Origin: Rhodospirillaceae bacterium UBA3470
GTDB lineage: Bacteria; Pseudomonadota; Alphaproteobacteria; Rhodospirillales; Casp-alpha2
Reading direction: 5' to 3'
DNA length: 12,238 bases
Assembly: GCA_002378125.1 (NCBI GenBank)
Contig: DFRF01000163.1
Location: forward strand, 1 to 12,238
In this document: piece by piece, positions 1 through 5,384 of the stretch
Layout of the letters: every line of letters starts with the position of its first letter
How positions within the stretch are numbered: the stretch's first letter is position 1
The notes under the pieces: generated by a model
What the model was told of the DNA's origin: nothing
What the model saw: the letters and a program-made list of their open reading frames with translations, nothing else
Databases searched by the model: none
Program-made: the position numbers and the translations under genes

Positions 1-56
1 CCCGACGTAATGTTTTTCCGCTCGCGACGGCGGACACGGGTACTCGCCTTGGCCAT
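1..56 (-). CDS. rpsK: 30S ribosomal protein S11 (partial, N-terminus only)
   Basis: Only the first 18 codons and part of the next are present; the gene runs off the left edge. The reverse strand reads MAKASTRVRRRERKNITSG, the basic N-terminal arm typical of alphaproteobacterial S11, a platform protein of the 30S subunit that contacts 16S rRNA near the E site and the Shine-Dalgarno helix. It starts with ATG at 56-54. A Shine-Dalgarno-like TAAGGA overlaps the rpsM stop codon and sits six bases before the ATG. The 9-bp gap to rpsM and the rpsM-rpsK order fit the alpha operon, where rpoA and rplQ would be expected next beyond the window. The identification rests on a short peptide plus strong synteny. 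Confidence 0.9.
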   Translation of the reverse strand, partial: MAKASTRVRRRERKNITS

Positions 57-65
57 GACCGTTCC

Positions 66-443
66 TTATTTCGTTGTTTTTTTCTTGCCGGCAATCGCCT
101 TGGCCGGACCTTTGCGGGTTCGGGCGTTCGTATGCGTGCGCTGGCCGCGAACTGGAAGCCCGCGACGATGCCGAAGCCCGCGGTAGCAGCCTAGGTCCAT
201 AAGTCGCTTCACATTCATAGCGAGCTCACGACGAAGTTCACCTTCGACTTGATAATCTTTATCGATGGTATCGCGAATCCGAGCCAACTCAGCTTCAGTT
301 AGATCGAAAACGCGACGCTCCCGGGGAATGTCCACCTGTTCACAAATTTTTTTTGCGTTTGTCCGCCCAATCCCATGGATGTAGGTCAATGCAATCTCGA
401 CCCGTTTCCCCGTCGGTATGTTTACACCAGCAATTCGCGCCAA
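66..443 (-). CDS. rpsM: 30S ribosomal protein S13
   Basis: S13 sits in the head of the 30S subunit and makes intersubunit bridges to the large subunit (L5 and 23S rRNA). The 125-residue product has the usual length. It opens with MARIAGVNIP, has the helix-hairpin-helix region around residues 14-40 (YIHGIGRTNAKKI), and ends with the family signature near residues 87-115 (RGLRHRRGLPVRGQRTHTNA) and a lysine-rich tail. The start codon is TTG at 443-441. It is supported by a clear Shine-Dalgarno (AGGAG at 455-451, seven bases upstream) and by exact agreement of the N-terminus with the family; no ATG or GTG fits. It is the first gene after the 136-bp gap that carries the promoter described separately, so it can be transcribed independently of the upstream spc genes. 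It contains an A8 tract at 347-354. Confidence 0.98.
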   Translation of the reverse strand: MARIAGVNIPTGKRVEIALTYIHGIGRTNAKKICEQVDIPRERRVFDLTEAELARIRDTIDKDYQVEGELRRELAMNVKRLMDLGCYRGLRHRRGLPVRGQRTHTNARTRKGPAKAIAGKKKTTK

Positions 444-506
444 AGCTAATCTCCTCAGACTTTGGTTCTCAAAAGATAATCACCCGACGGGTCGGCAAGG
501 ACGGCG

Positions 507-534
507 ATTATAGGGCTTGATTTGCGCAAGTCAA
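507..534 (-). promoter_or_regulatory. Sigma70-type promoter of rpsM-rpsK (alpha operon)
   Basis: Read on the minus strand, TTGACT at 534-529 and TATAAT at 512-507 are separated by 16 bp. Five of six bases match the -35 consensus and all six match the -10 consensus. The stretch just downstream of the -10 (CGCCGTCC) is GC-rich, as in promoters of translation genes that respond to ppGpp; that response is inference. Transcription would start near position 500, giving a leader of about 57 bases before the TTG start of rpsM. The promoter faces rpsM and lies in the only large gap of the cluster, which strongly supports it. The 9-bp inverted repeat described next overlaps its -35 box and spacer. Confidence 0.82.
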
Positions 535-547
535 CACGTGCGCAAAT
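520..547. repeat. Perfect 9-bp inverted repeat overlapping the rpsM -35 box
   Basis: ATTTGCGCA at 520-528 and TGCGCAAAT at 539-547 are exact reverse complements with a 10-base spacer. The -35 hexamer of the rpsM promoter (534-529) lies in the spacer and its downstream edge, and the left arm falls within the -35/-10 spacer. As DNA this geometry suits a dimeric regulator that would block RNA polymerase. As RNA, in transcripts reading through from adk, it would form a stable stem-loop. No U-tract follows, so it is not a classical intrinsic terminator. Confidence 0.7.
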
Positions 548-548
548 T

Positions 549-566
549 GAATTTGGCCCTAAATTC
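549..566. repeat. Inverted repeat just downstream of adk
   Basis: GAATTT at 549-554 and AAATTC at 561-566 form a perfect 6-bp inverted repeat with the six-base loop GGCCCT. The loop and its flank (GCCCTA at 556-561) are also complementary to TAGGGC at 511-516, beyond the neighbouring 9-bp repeat. The two pairings compete, or could stack as a pseudoknot. The element is short and AT-rich, so its functional weight is uncertain. Confidence 0.45.
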
Positions 567-579
567 CAGCCACTTGTCC

Positions 580-1224
580 TCATCCGATGATGGTTTCCAA
601 CTGTTCCGTTATATGTGCTATCTCGGCCATGCCGTCAATGCTAATAAGAACTCCCCGCTCGTCATAAAAATCGACAATTGGAGCTGTCGCTGCGTGGTAT
701 TCCATTAACCTAGATCGGACCGTACCTTCGTTATCCTCAGCACGACGCGTAAACTTCGTGCCTCCACATTGGTCACAGGTCCCTGGCACCTTAGGTTTCT
801 GATATTCCTCGTGATAACCATGATGGCAATCTGCACAGGAGTAGCGTCCGGTAATCCGTTTCACAAGGACTTCCTCATTGACCCGGAATTCAACTACTTG
901 ATCAAGAGACATATCTCTTTTTTTTAATAGGTGGTCCAATGACTTAGCCTGTGATACAGTGCGTGGGAAGCCATCGAGTATAAACCCGGCACTGCTTATT
1001 GCACCATCAAGTCGTCTGTCAATCATATCGACCACTATGTCATCAACAACCAACTTACCGGCTTCAATAATATCCTTGGCTTTCAGACCAATCTTTGTTC
1101 CAGAACTCACCTCTGCTCGGAGCATCTCGCCTGTAGACAACTGGACCATGCCGCATCGATCCTCTAGCCTCTTAGCCTGTGTTCCCTTGCCACAGCCTGG
1201 AGGACCAAGGAAAATCATGTTCAT
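580..1224 (-). CDS. adk: Adenylate kinase with zinc-type LID domain
   Basis: Adk is a cytosolic enzyme that interconverts ATP plus AMP and two ADP, setting the adenylate energy charge. The 214-residue protein has the P-loop GPPGCGKGT at 7-15, AMP-site residues Thr31, Arg36 and the DGFPRT motif at 84-89 (Arg88), Gln92, and a long LID from about 126 to 163. Cys130, Cys133, Cys150 and Cys153 form a CxxC-x16-CxxC set, the metal-binding LID type absent from the E. coli enzyme. The start ATG overlaps the secY stop by four bases (ATGA), and GAGGA lies eight bases upstream at 1237-1233. A second in-frame ATG at 1218-1216 has AGAGG six bases upstream and is a possible alternative, but the first start places the P-loop at the usual residue 7. 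The gene is visibly AT-richer than the ribosomal-protein genes and contains an A8 tract at 918-925. Confidence 0.97.
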   Translation of the reverse strand: MNMIFLGPPGCGKGTQAKRLEDRCGMVQLSTGEMLRAEVSSGTKIGLKAKDIIEAGKLVVDDIVVDMIDRRLDGAISSAGFILDGFPRTVSQAKSLDHLLKKRDMSLDQVVEFRVNEEVLVKRITGRYSCADCHHGYHEEYQKPKVPGTCDQCGGTKFTRRAEDNEGTVRSRLMEYHAATAPIVDFYDERGVLISIDGMAEIAHITEQLETIIG

Positions 1225-2564
1225 CCTCTACGTCCTCGGAGCCTGGATTTCTTAATCAGACCCTCGTACTGGTGTGCCAGCAAGTGTGATTGTATCTGTG
1301 CCACCGTATCCATAGTTACGGTGACCACAATAAGAAGACTTGTCCCACCGAAATAGAACGGTACCGCGTATTCCGAGATCAACAGTTCTGGCAGAAGACA
1401 TATAATTGCGAGATAACTCGCCCCGACCACGGTCAGGCGGGTCAGCACTTTGTCCAGGTATTCCGCCGTATTTTTACCTGGCCGAATCCCCGGGACGAAG
1501 CCACCATTTTTTTTCAGGTTGTCAGCGGTCTCTTCCGGATTGAACACGATGGCCGTATAAAAGAAGGCGAAGAACACCACTAGAGAGATGTAAATGATAA
1601 GATAGACCGGCTGTCCGCGGCCGAGGTATGCCGCTAATGTGGTCATCCATTCCGGCCCCTGCCCGGCCGAGAAACTCATAACCGTGATCGGCATCAATAA
1701 AATTGAGCTTGCAAAGATCGGCGGAATGACACCGGCCGTGTTGATTTTCAAGGGCAGGTGCGAATTGTCGCCACCCATCATTTTGTTACCTCGTTGGCGC
1801 TTCGGGTACTGGATGATAATCCTACGCTGACCGCGTTCGACGAAGACGATGAAATAAATCACTGCCACAGACATAATCAGTAGGAAGATAATGAAACCTG
1901 TCGACAGGGCGCCCGTGCGGCCTAATTCCAGGGTTCCGCCCAAGGCACTTGGCAAGTTGGCGACAATGCCCGCCATAATAATCAGTGAAATGCCGTTACC
2001 GATCCCGCGCGCCGTGATTTGTTCACCTAGCCACATAAGAAACAAGGTACCGCCAACCAAGGTGATGACGATGGACATGCGAAAGAATAAGCCCGGGTTT
2101 GTCACCGCCGGTCCCTGCGTCGAGGACATACCTTCGATCCCAACTGAAATTCCATAGGCCTGGAGAGCACAAATGGCCACCGTGAGATAGCGGGTATATT
2201 GGTTGATTTGCTTGCGACCAGTCTCTCCCTCCTTCTTCATAGCCTCCAATTGCGGCGATACGGCCGTCATCAGCTGCATTATAATGGAGGCCGAGATGTA
2301 TGGCATAATGTTAAGTGCGAATATGGACATTCGGCTGAGGGCACCACCAGCGAACATGTCGAACATACCAAGGATGCCGCCCTGGTTCTGACGGAAAATA
2401 TCGGACAATACAGTAGCGTCGATGCCGGGCAGCGGAATGAAAGTACCGAGGCGATACACAACCAATGCCGCCAAGGTAAACCAAATTCGCTTTTTCAATT
2501 CGGTGGCTTTCGCAAAAGCCCCGAAATTCATATTGGCAGCCAATTGTTCCGCAGCAGATGCCAT
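1221..2564 (-). CDS. secY: Preprotein translocase subunit SecY
   Basis: SecY is the protein-conducting channel of the inner membrane and works with SecE, SecG, SecA and the ribosome. The 447-residue product shows ten hydrophobic segments at roughly 25-45, 76-98, 122-142, 159-180, 187-207, 220-242, 276-297, 318-340, 373-393 and 400-420. The plug-like segment GGILGMFDMF lies at 62-71. Family signatures are visible as SRMSIFALNIMPYISASI (77-94) and GIGNGISLIIMAGI (187-200). The functionally important fifth cytosolic loop appears as FVPGIRPGKNT (356-366), with the conserved Arg361. The gene starts with ATG 60 bp after rplO, with only a weak Shine-Dalgarno (TAGAG). Its stop overlaps the adk start. 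Position in the spc block is the usual one. An A8 tract occurs at 1507-1514. Confidence 0.98.
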   Translation of the reverse strand: MASAAEQLAANMNFGAFAKATELKKRIWFTLAALVVYRLGTFIPLPGIDATVLSDIFRQNQGGILGMFDMFAGGALSRMSIFALNIMPYISASIIMQLMTAVSPQLEAMKKEGETGRKQINQYTRYLTVAICALQAYGISVGIEGMSSTQGPAVTNPGLFFRMSIVITLVGGTLFLMWLGEQITARGIGNGISLIIMAGIVANLPSALGGTLELGRTGALSTGFIIFLLIMSVAVIYFIVFVERGQRRIIIQYPKRQRGNKMMGGDNSHLPLKINTAGVIPPIFASSILLMPITVMSFSAGQGPEWMTTLAAYLGRGQPVYLIIYISLVVFFAFFYTAIVFNPEETADNLKKNGGFVPGIRPGKNTAEYLDKVLTRLTVVGASYLAIICLLPELLISEYAVPFYFGGTSLLIVVTVTMDTVAQIQSHLLAHQYEGLIKKSRLRGRRG

Positions 2565-2587
2565 GTAGTACTCTACTTTCCGTCAAC

Positions 2588-2617
2588 CGACGATCTACGC
2601 GTCGATTATGCTAATCG
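2588..2617. repeat. Two short adjoining stem-loops in the rplO-secY gap
   Basis: CGACG (2588-2592) pairs with CGTCG (2600-2604) around a seven-base loop, and CGATTA (2603-2608) pairs with TAATCG (2612-2617) around the triloop TGC. The two stems share two bases (2603-2604), so they cannot both form completely. They occupy most of the 60-bp gap before secY. They might modulate the amount of transcript or translation entering secY, but no U-tract follows and the function is unknown. Confidence 0.4.
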
Positions 2618-2624
2618 TTCTGAA

Positions 2625-3182
2625 TTATTCGCCTTTGTCTTCACCCACCTTGGTCAACTCGGTCTGACGCTCTTTCATCTTCCGATGGCGGGCTTTACCT
2701 TTTCCTTCCAGCTTGGGTTTTGGTTCGGGAAGGGTGACGCTGCCACCAGCGCCCTCAACTGCGGCAATCGCAGCCTTCGAAGCCGCCGCCGCATTAATAT
2801 TCAATTTAGCCGTTATTTCGCCACTCGCAAGGAGGCGGACGCCATGTCGGCTCTTCTTAACCAAACCAGCAGCCAGCAGTACCTCTGACGTCACCGCTGA
2901 TTTGACGTCAATAGTACCCTTATCTACGGCGGCTTGGAGGGCACCTAAGTTGATAATTGCGAAATCCTTGCTGAAGGGATTGTTGAAGCCGCGCTTTGGC
3001 AGACGCCGATAGAGAGGCATCTGGCCGCCCTCAAAACCGACTGGGACGTTGCCGCCTGAGCGAGACTTCTGGCCCTTCTGACCGCGCGTGGAAGTCTTAC
3101 CCATGCCTGAGCCGATACCACGGCCTACCCGCTTGCGGTTTTTGGTTGCGTTAGCGTTGTCGCTGAGTTCATTCAATCTCAT
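2625..3182 (-). CDS. rplO: 50S ribosomal protein L15
   Basis: L15 is a late-assembly protein of the 50S subunit that binds 23S rRNA. The N-terminal half is typical: MRLNELSDN, the glycine- and arginine-rich segment RVGRGIGSGMGKTSTRGQKG (18-37), and the stretch MPLYRRLPKRGF (55-66). The C-terminal core ends near residue 151 with GAGGSVTLPEPKPK. At 185 residues the protein is about 40 longer than the E. coli protein. The extra part (about 155-185) is a lysine- and glutamate-rich tail containing GKGKARHRKMKERQTEL. It starts with ATG 27 bp after rpmD, preceded by a weak GGGGAA. Synteny with rpmD and secY is standard for the spc block. Confidence 0.97.
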   Translation of the reverse strand: MRLNELSDNANATKNRKRVGRGIGSGMGKTSTRGQKGQKSRSGGNVPVGFEGGQMPLYRRLPKRGFNNPFSKDFAIINLGALQAAVDKGTIDVKSAVTSEVLLAAGLVKKSRHGVRLLASGEITAKLNINAAAASKAAIAAVEGAGGSVTLPEPKPKLEGKGKARHRKMKERQTELTKVGEDKGE

Positions 3183-3209
3183 AGTGCTGTTCCCCGAGGG
3201 CCTAGTGCC

Positions 3210-3404
3210 TCAGCCCGCATCGTCAATGCGAACCAAGTGGTGGACTTTATTGATCATTCCTCTGATGGCGGGCGTGTCTTCCAGCTCGCGGGTCCGGTGC
3301 ATTTTATTCAACCCAAGACCAATCAGCGTTGCACGCTGATCACCGCGGCGGCCGATTGGGCTACCTATTTGGGTTACTTTCAAGGTTGTTTTCTTTTCGG
3401 CCAT
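3210..3404 (-). CDS. rpmD: 50S ribosomal protein L30
   Basis: This is a small protein of the 50S subunit (64 residues; about 59 in E. coli). The sequence shows the family pattern LKVTQIGSPIGRRGDQRATL (8-27) followed by LGLNKMHRTRELEDTPAIRG, the conserved segment that contacts 23S rRNA, and ends with the hydrophobic MINKVHHLVRI. It starts with ATG; GAGGG lies four bases upstream. It sits 17 bp after rpsE and 27 bp before rplO, the expected spc-block place. L30 is missing from some bacterial lineages, so its presence is mildly informative. Confidence 0.97.
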   Translation of the reverse strand: MAEKKTTLKVTQIGSPIGRRGDQRATLIGLGLNKMHRTRELEDTPAIRGMINKVHHLVRIDDAG

Positions 3405-3421
3405 GCCACCCTCGCGTCCGA

Positions 3422-4033
3422 TTAGGATCCTGACGGTTGATCACCGCGGCGGGCGACGATCTCACCGATTTTTTTACCACGACGAGCCGCCACGCCGCGC
3501 GGCGACACGCAGTTGCGGAGAGCCTCGAAGGTAGCCTTCACCATGTTGTGGGGGTTCGCTGTACCAATGGACTTTGCGACCACGTCTTGCACGCCCATGG
3601 TCTCGAACACAGCCCGCATAGGACCACCGGCGATGATTCCCGTACCTGGAGGGGCTGCACGCAGGAAAACCCGGCCAGCGCCGAACCGCCCACGGATATC
3701 GTGGTGCAGGGTCCGGCCCTCGCGTAGCGGAACACGGACCATGTTGCGTTTGGCTTTTTCCGTGGCCTTACGGATTGCTTCAGGCACTTCCCGGGCCTTA
3801 CCCATGCCGTATCCAACACGACCGCGACCATCTCCTACCACTACCAAAGCGCCGAAGGAGAACCGGCGTCCACCCTTGATCACCTTGGATACACGGTTGA
3901 TGTGCACCAGTTTGTCACTAAGTTCATCATCTTCGTCGCGATCCCGAGAACCACGATCCCGTCCACGACCACGGCCGCGTCCTTCTGATCCACCTTTGTT
4001 ACGGCTTGGGCCGCGAGGGGTTTGTTCCGCCAT
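3422..4033 (-). CDS. rpsE: 30S ribosomal protein S5
   Basis: S5 lies at the solvent side of the 30S near the mRNA entry and helps decoding accuracy. The core begins around residue 39 (LSDKLVHINRVSKVIKGGRR) with the double-stranded-RNA-binding-like fold. The spectinomycin-associated loop KGGRRFSF is at 53-60, and GDGRGRVGYGMGKA at 67-80. The C-terminal domain includes RAAPPGTGIIAGGPMRAVFE (125-144). The product is 203 residues, about 36 longer than E. coli S5. The surplus is mainly an N-terminal arm (1-37) made largely of Gly, Arg, Asp and Ser, with RG and RD repeats, plus a short polar C-terminus. ATG start; AGGAG nine bases upstream overlaps the rplR stop codon. Confidence 0.98.
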   Translation of the reverse strand: MAEQTPRGPSRNKGGSEGRGRGRGRDRGSRDRDEDDELSDKLVHINRVSKVIKGGRRFSFGALVVVGDGRGRVGYGMGKAREVPEAIRKATEKAKRNMVRVPLREGRTLHHDIRGRFGAGRVFLRAAPPGTGIIAGGPMRAVFETMGVQDVVAKSIGTANPHNMVKATFEALRNCVSPRGVAARRGKKIGEIVARRGDQPSGS

Positions 4034-4045
4034 CTTCTCTTACTC

Positions 4046-4408
4046 CTAGAACGCCAGACCGCCTTCGCGGGCGGCTTCCGCCAGGGCTTTTACGCGACCG
4101 TGGTAGCGATAGCCGCCTCGATCAAACACCACTTCCTTCACACCTCGTGCCACAGTCCGCTCAGCGACCAATTTACCTATGGCACCGGCGGCGGCGACCG
4201 TGGAACCGTTTTTCACTTCATTGCGAACGTTTTTCTCCAGCGTCGAAGCCGCGGCAACGGTTTTGCCGTCCGTATCGTTGATTACTTGAGCATAGATGTG
4301 TTTTCCGGAGCGAAATACCGATAAACGCGGTCGATCTCCTGCCCGTTTGCGAATCTTTAAACGCGTGCGCTGCGTTCGACGATTGGAAAGTTTTTTCGAA
4401 CTGGCCAT
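4046..4408 (-). CDS. rplR: 50S ribosomal protein L18
   Basis: L18 binds 5S rRNA and, with L5, anchors it in the central protuberance. The 120-residue product begins with a highly basic N-terminus (MASSKKLSNRRTQRTRLKIR) and continues with the conserved RPRLSVFRSGKHIYAQVI (27-44). It ends with the family motif FDRGGYRYHGRVKALAEAAR before GGLAF. It starts with ATG only two bases after the rplF stop, so its translation is probably coupled to rplF. The upstream purine-rich stretch in the last rplF codons is a modest ribosome binding site. Neighbours rplF and rpsE are in the standard spc order. Confidence 0.98.
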   Translation of the reverse strand: MASSKKLSNRRTQRTRLKIRKRAGDRPRLSVFRSGKHIYAQVINDTDGKTVAAASTLEKNVRNEVKNGSTVAAAGAIGKLVAERTVARGVKEVVFDRGGYRYHGRVKALAEAAREGGLAF

Positions 4409-4410
4409 GA

Positions 4411-4944
4411 TTACTTCTTCTTGCCTTCCTTACGCAGGATATACTCGTCATCGTACTTGATGCCCTTGCCTTTGTAGGGTTCCGGCGGACGATAGGAACG
4501 GATTTCCGCCGCGACCTGGCCAACTCGCTGTTTGTTGGCGCCAGAAATCTCGATGAGGTTCTGATCCGGACACTTGATCTCAATCCCTTCAGGGATTGGA
4601 TAATTCACGTCATGGCTGAAGCCGAGTTGCAGCGTCAAGCTATTACCTTGAACTTGAGCGCGATAACCTACACCGTTAATCTCTAGCTTGCGTGTGAACC
4701 CTTCAGAGACCCCAACAACAAGGTTGTTGATGATGCTCTTGGAGGTACCCCACATCTTTCGGGCCTCACGGGACTCATTACGGGGTTTGACGTACACCAT
4801 ATTATCTTCCTGGGTGACCTCTACGTCGTCGGTGAACTGGGCACTAAGTTCGCCAAGCTTGCCCTTCGCCGTCACCACGACACCAGCGATATCTACGCTG
4901 ACACCCTCAGGTAGGGTCACCGGGTTTTTCCCAATACGAGACAT
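4411..4944 (-). CDS. rplF: 50S ribosomal protein L6
   Basis: L6 is a two-domain protein at the factor-binding side of the 50S, next to the sarcin-ricin loop. The 177-residue length equals that of E. coli L6. It opens with MSRIGKNPVTLPEGV and shows the domain-2 region GYRAQVQGNSLTLQLGFSH. It carries the C-terminal family signature PEPYKGKGIKY at about 154-164 and ends in a lysine-rich EGKKK tail. The ATG start has AGGAG six bases upstream. It follows rpsH after 29 bp and is separated from rplR by only two bases. Confidence 0.98.
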   Translation of the reverse strand: MSRIGKNPVTLPEGVSVDIAGVVVTAKGKLGELSAQFTDDVEVTQEDNMVYVKPRNESREARKMWGTSKSIINNLVVGVSEGFTRKLEINGVGYRAQVQGNSLTLQLGFSHDVNYPIPEGIEIKCPDQNLIEISGANKQRVGQVAAEIRSYRPPEPYKGKGIKYDDEYILRKEGKKK

Positions 4945-4973
4945 ATCGTGCTCCTATTCTGTTCGGCCCAAGC

Positions 4974-5372
4974 CTAGAAGACCTGGCAGAGGACTTCGCC
5001 GCCTACGTTCATGTCGCGGGCTTCCGCATCGGAGAGCACGCCGCGTGGCGTAGACAGGATAGCGATTCCCAAGCCGTTGTAGACCCGCTGAAGATCCTTG
5101 ATCTTCGAGTAGACACGCCGACCAGGGGTTGATACGCGATTAATCTCACGGATTACCGGCTCACCTTCGTGGTACTTCAACTGTATATCGACCTCTGCGA
5201 TGCCAGGGCGGACTTCGCGGCGGATGTAATCACGGATGTAGCCTTCACGTTTTAATACATCGAGGACGTTGGCGCGCAGGTGCGAAGCCGGTGTTGAAAT
5301 CGTATCTTTGTGTGCCCGTTGTCCGTTACGGATACGTGTCAGCATATCACCCAAGGGATCAGTCATGGACAT
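4974..5372 (-). CDS. rpsH: 30S ribosomal protein S8
   Basis: S8 is a primary 16S rRNA-binding protein of the 30S platform and, in enterobacteria, also the translational repressor of the spc operon. The 132-residue product starts MSMTDPLGDMLTRIRNGQ and has a central basic segment. It ends with the S8 signature STPRGVLSDAEARDMNVGGE followed by VLCQVF. The first ATG (5372-5370) has GGGGAG seven bases upstream. A second ATG two codons in is less well placed. I did not detect a copy of the S8-binding helix near rplE or rplX, so feedback control as in E. coli cannot be claimed. Confidence 0.98.
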   Translation of the reverse strand: MSMTDPLGDMLTRIRNGQRAHKDTISTPASHLRANVLDVLKREGYIRDYIRREVRPGIAEVDIQLKYHEGEPVIREINRVSTPGRRVYSKIKDLQRVYNGLGIAILSTPRGVLSDAEARDMNVGGEVLCQVF

Positions 5373-5384
5373 TCAGGTTCTCCC

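Larger units (their letters stand above)
444..579 (-). promoter_or_regulatory. adk-rpsM intergenic region with 5' leader of rpsM
   Basis: This is the longest gap in the window (136 bp) and no plausible gene lies in it. On the minus strand it contains, in order, an AT-rich inverted repeat (566-549), a 9-bp inverted repeat (547-520), a sigma70-type promoter (534-507), a leader of roughly 50-60 bases with a short CCGA/TCGG stem near 495-484, and the rpsM ribosome binding site at 455-451. The position matches that of the alpha-operon promoter in Escherichia coli, where the leader also carries S4-mediated translational control. I cannot recognise an S4-type pseudoknot here from sequence alone. Confidence 0.75.

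Noticed and set aside
511..561. Intrinsic terminator after adk
   Set aside because: The inverted repeats could form a stem in RNA, but no run of U follows on the minus strand (the sequence continues AATCAAGCCCTATAATCG), so a classical Rho-independent terminator is not supported.
517..708. Small plus-strand frame crossing the adk-rpsM gap
   Set aside because: Most of it overlaps adk in antisense and the gap portion is better explained by the promoter and inverted repeats; no ribosome binding site is apparent.
2199..2888. 229-codon open frame on the plus strand opposite secY and rplO
   Set aside because: It spans the 5' part of secY, the gap and the 3' part of rplO, all clearly coding on the minus strand. 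The translation shows no recognisable domain and no good ribosome site was evident. It is an antisense shadow.
3513..4049. 178-codon plus-strand frame opposite rpsE
   Set aside because: The product is a proline-, serine- and arginine-rich artefact of the complementary strand of the RG-rich S5 gene.
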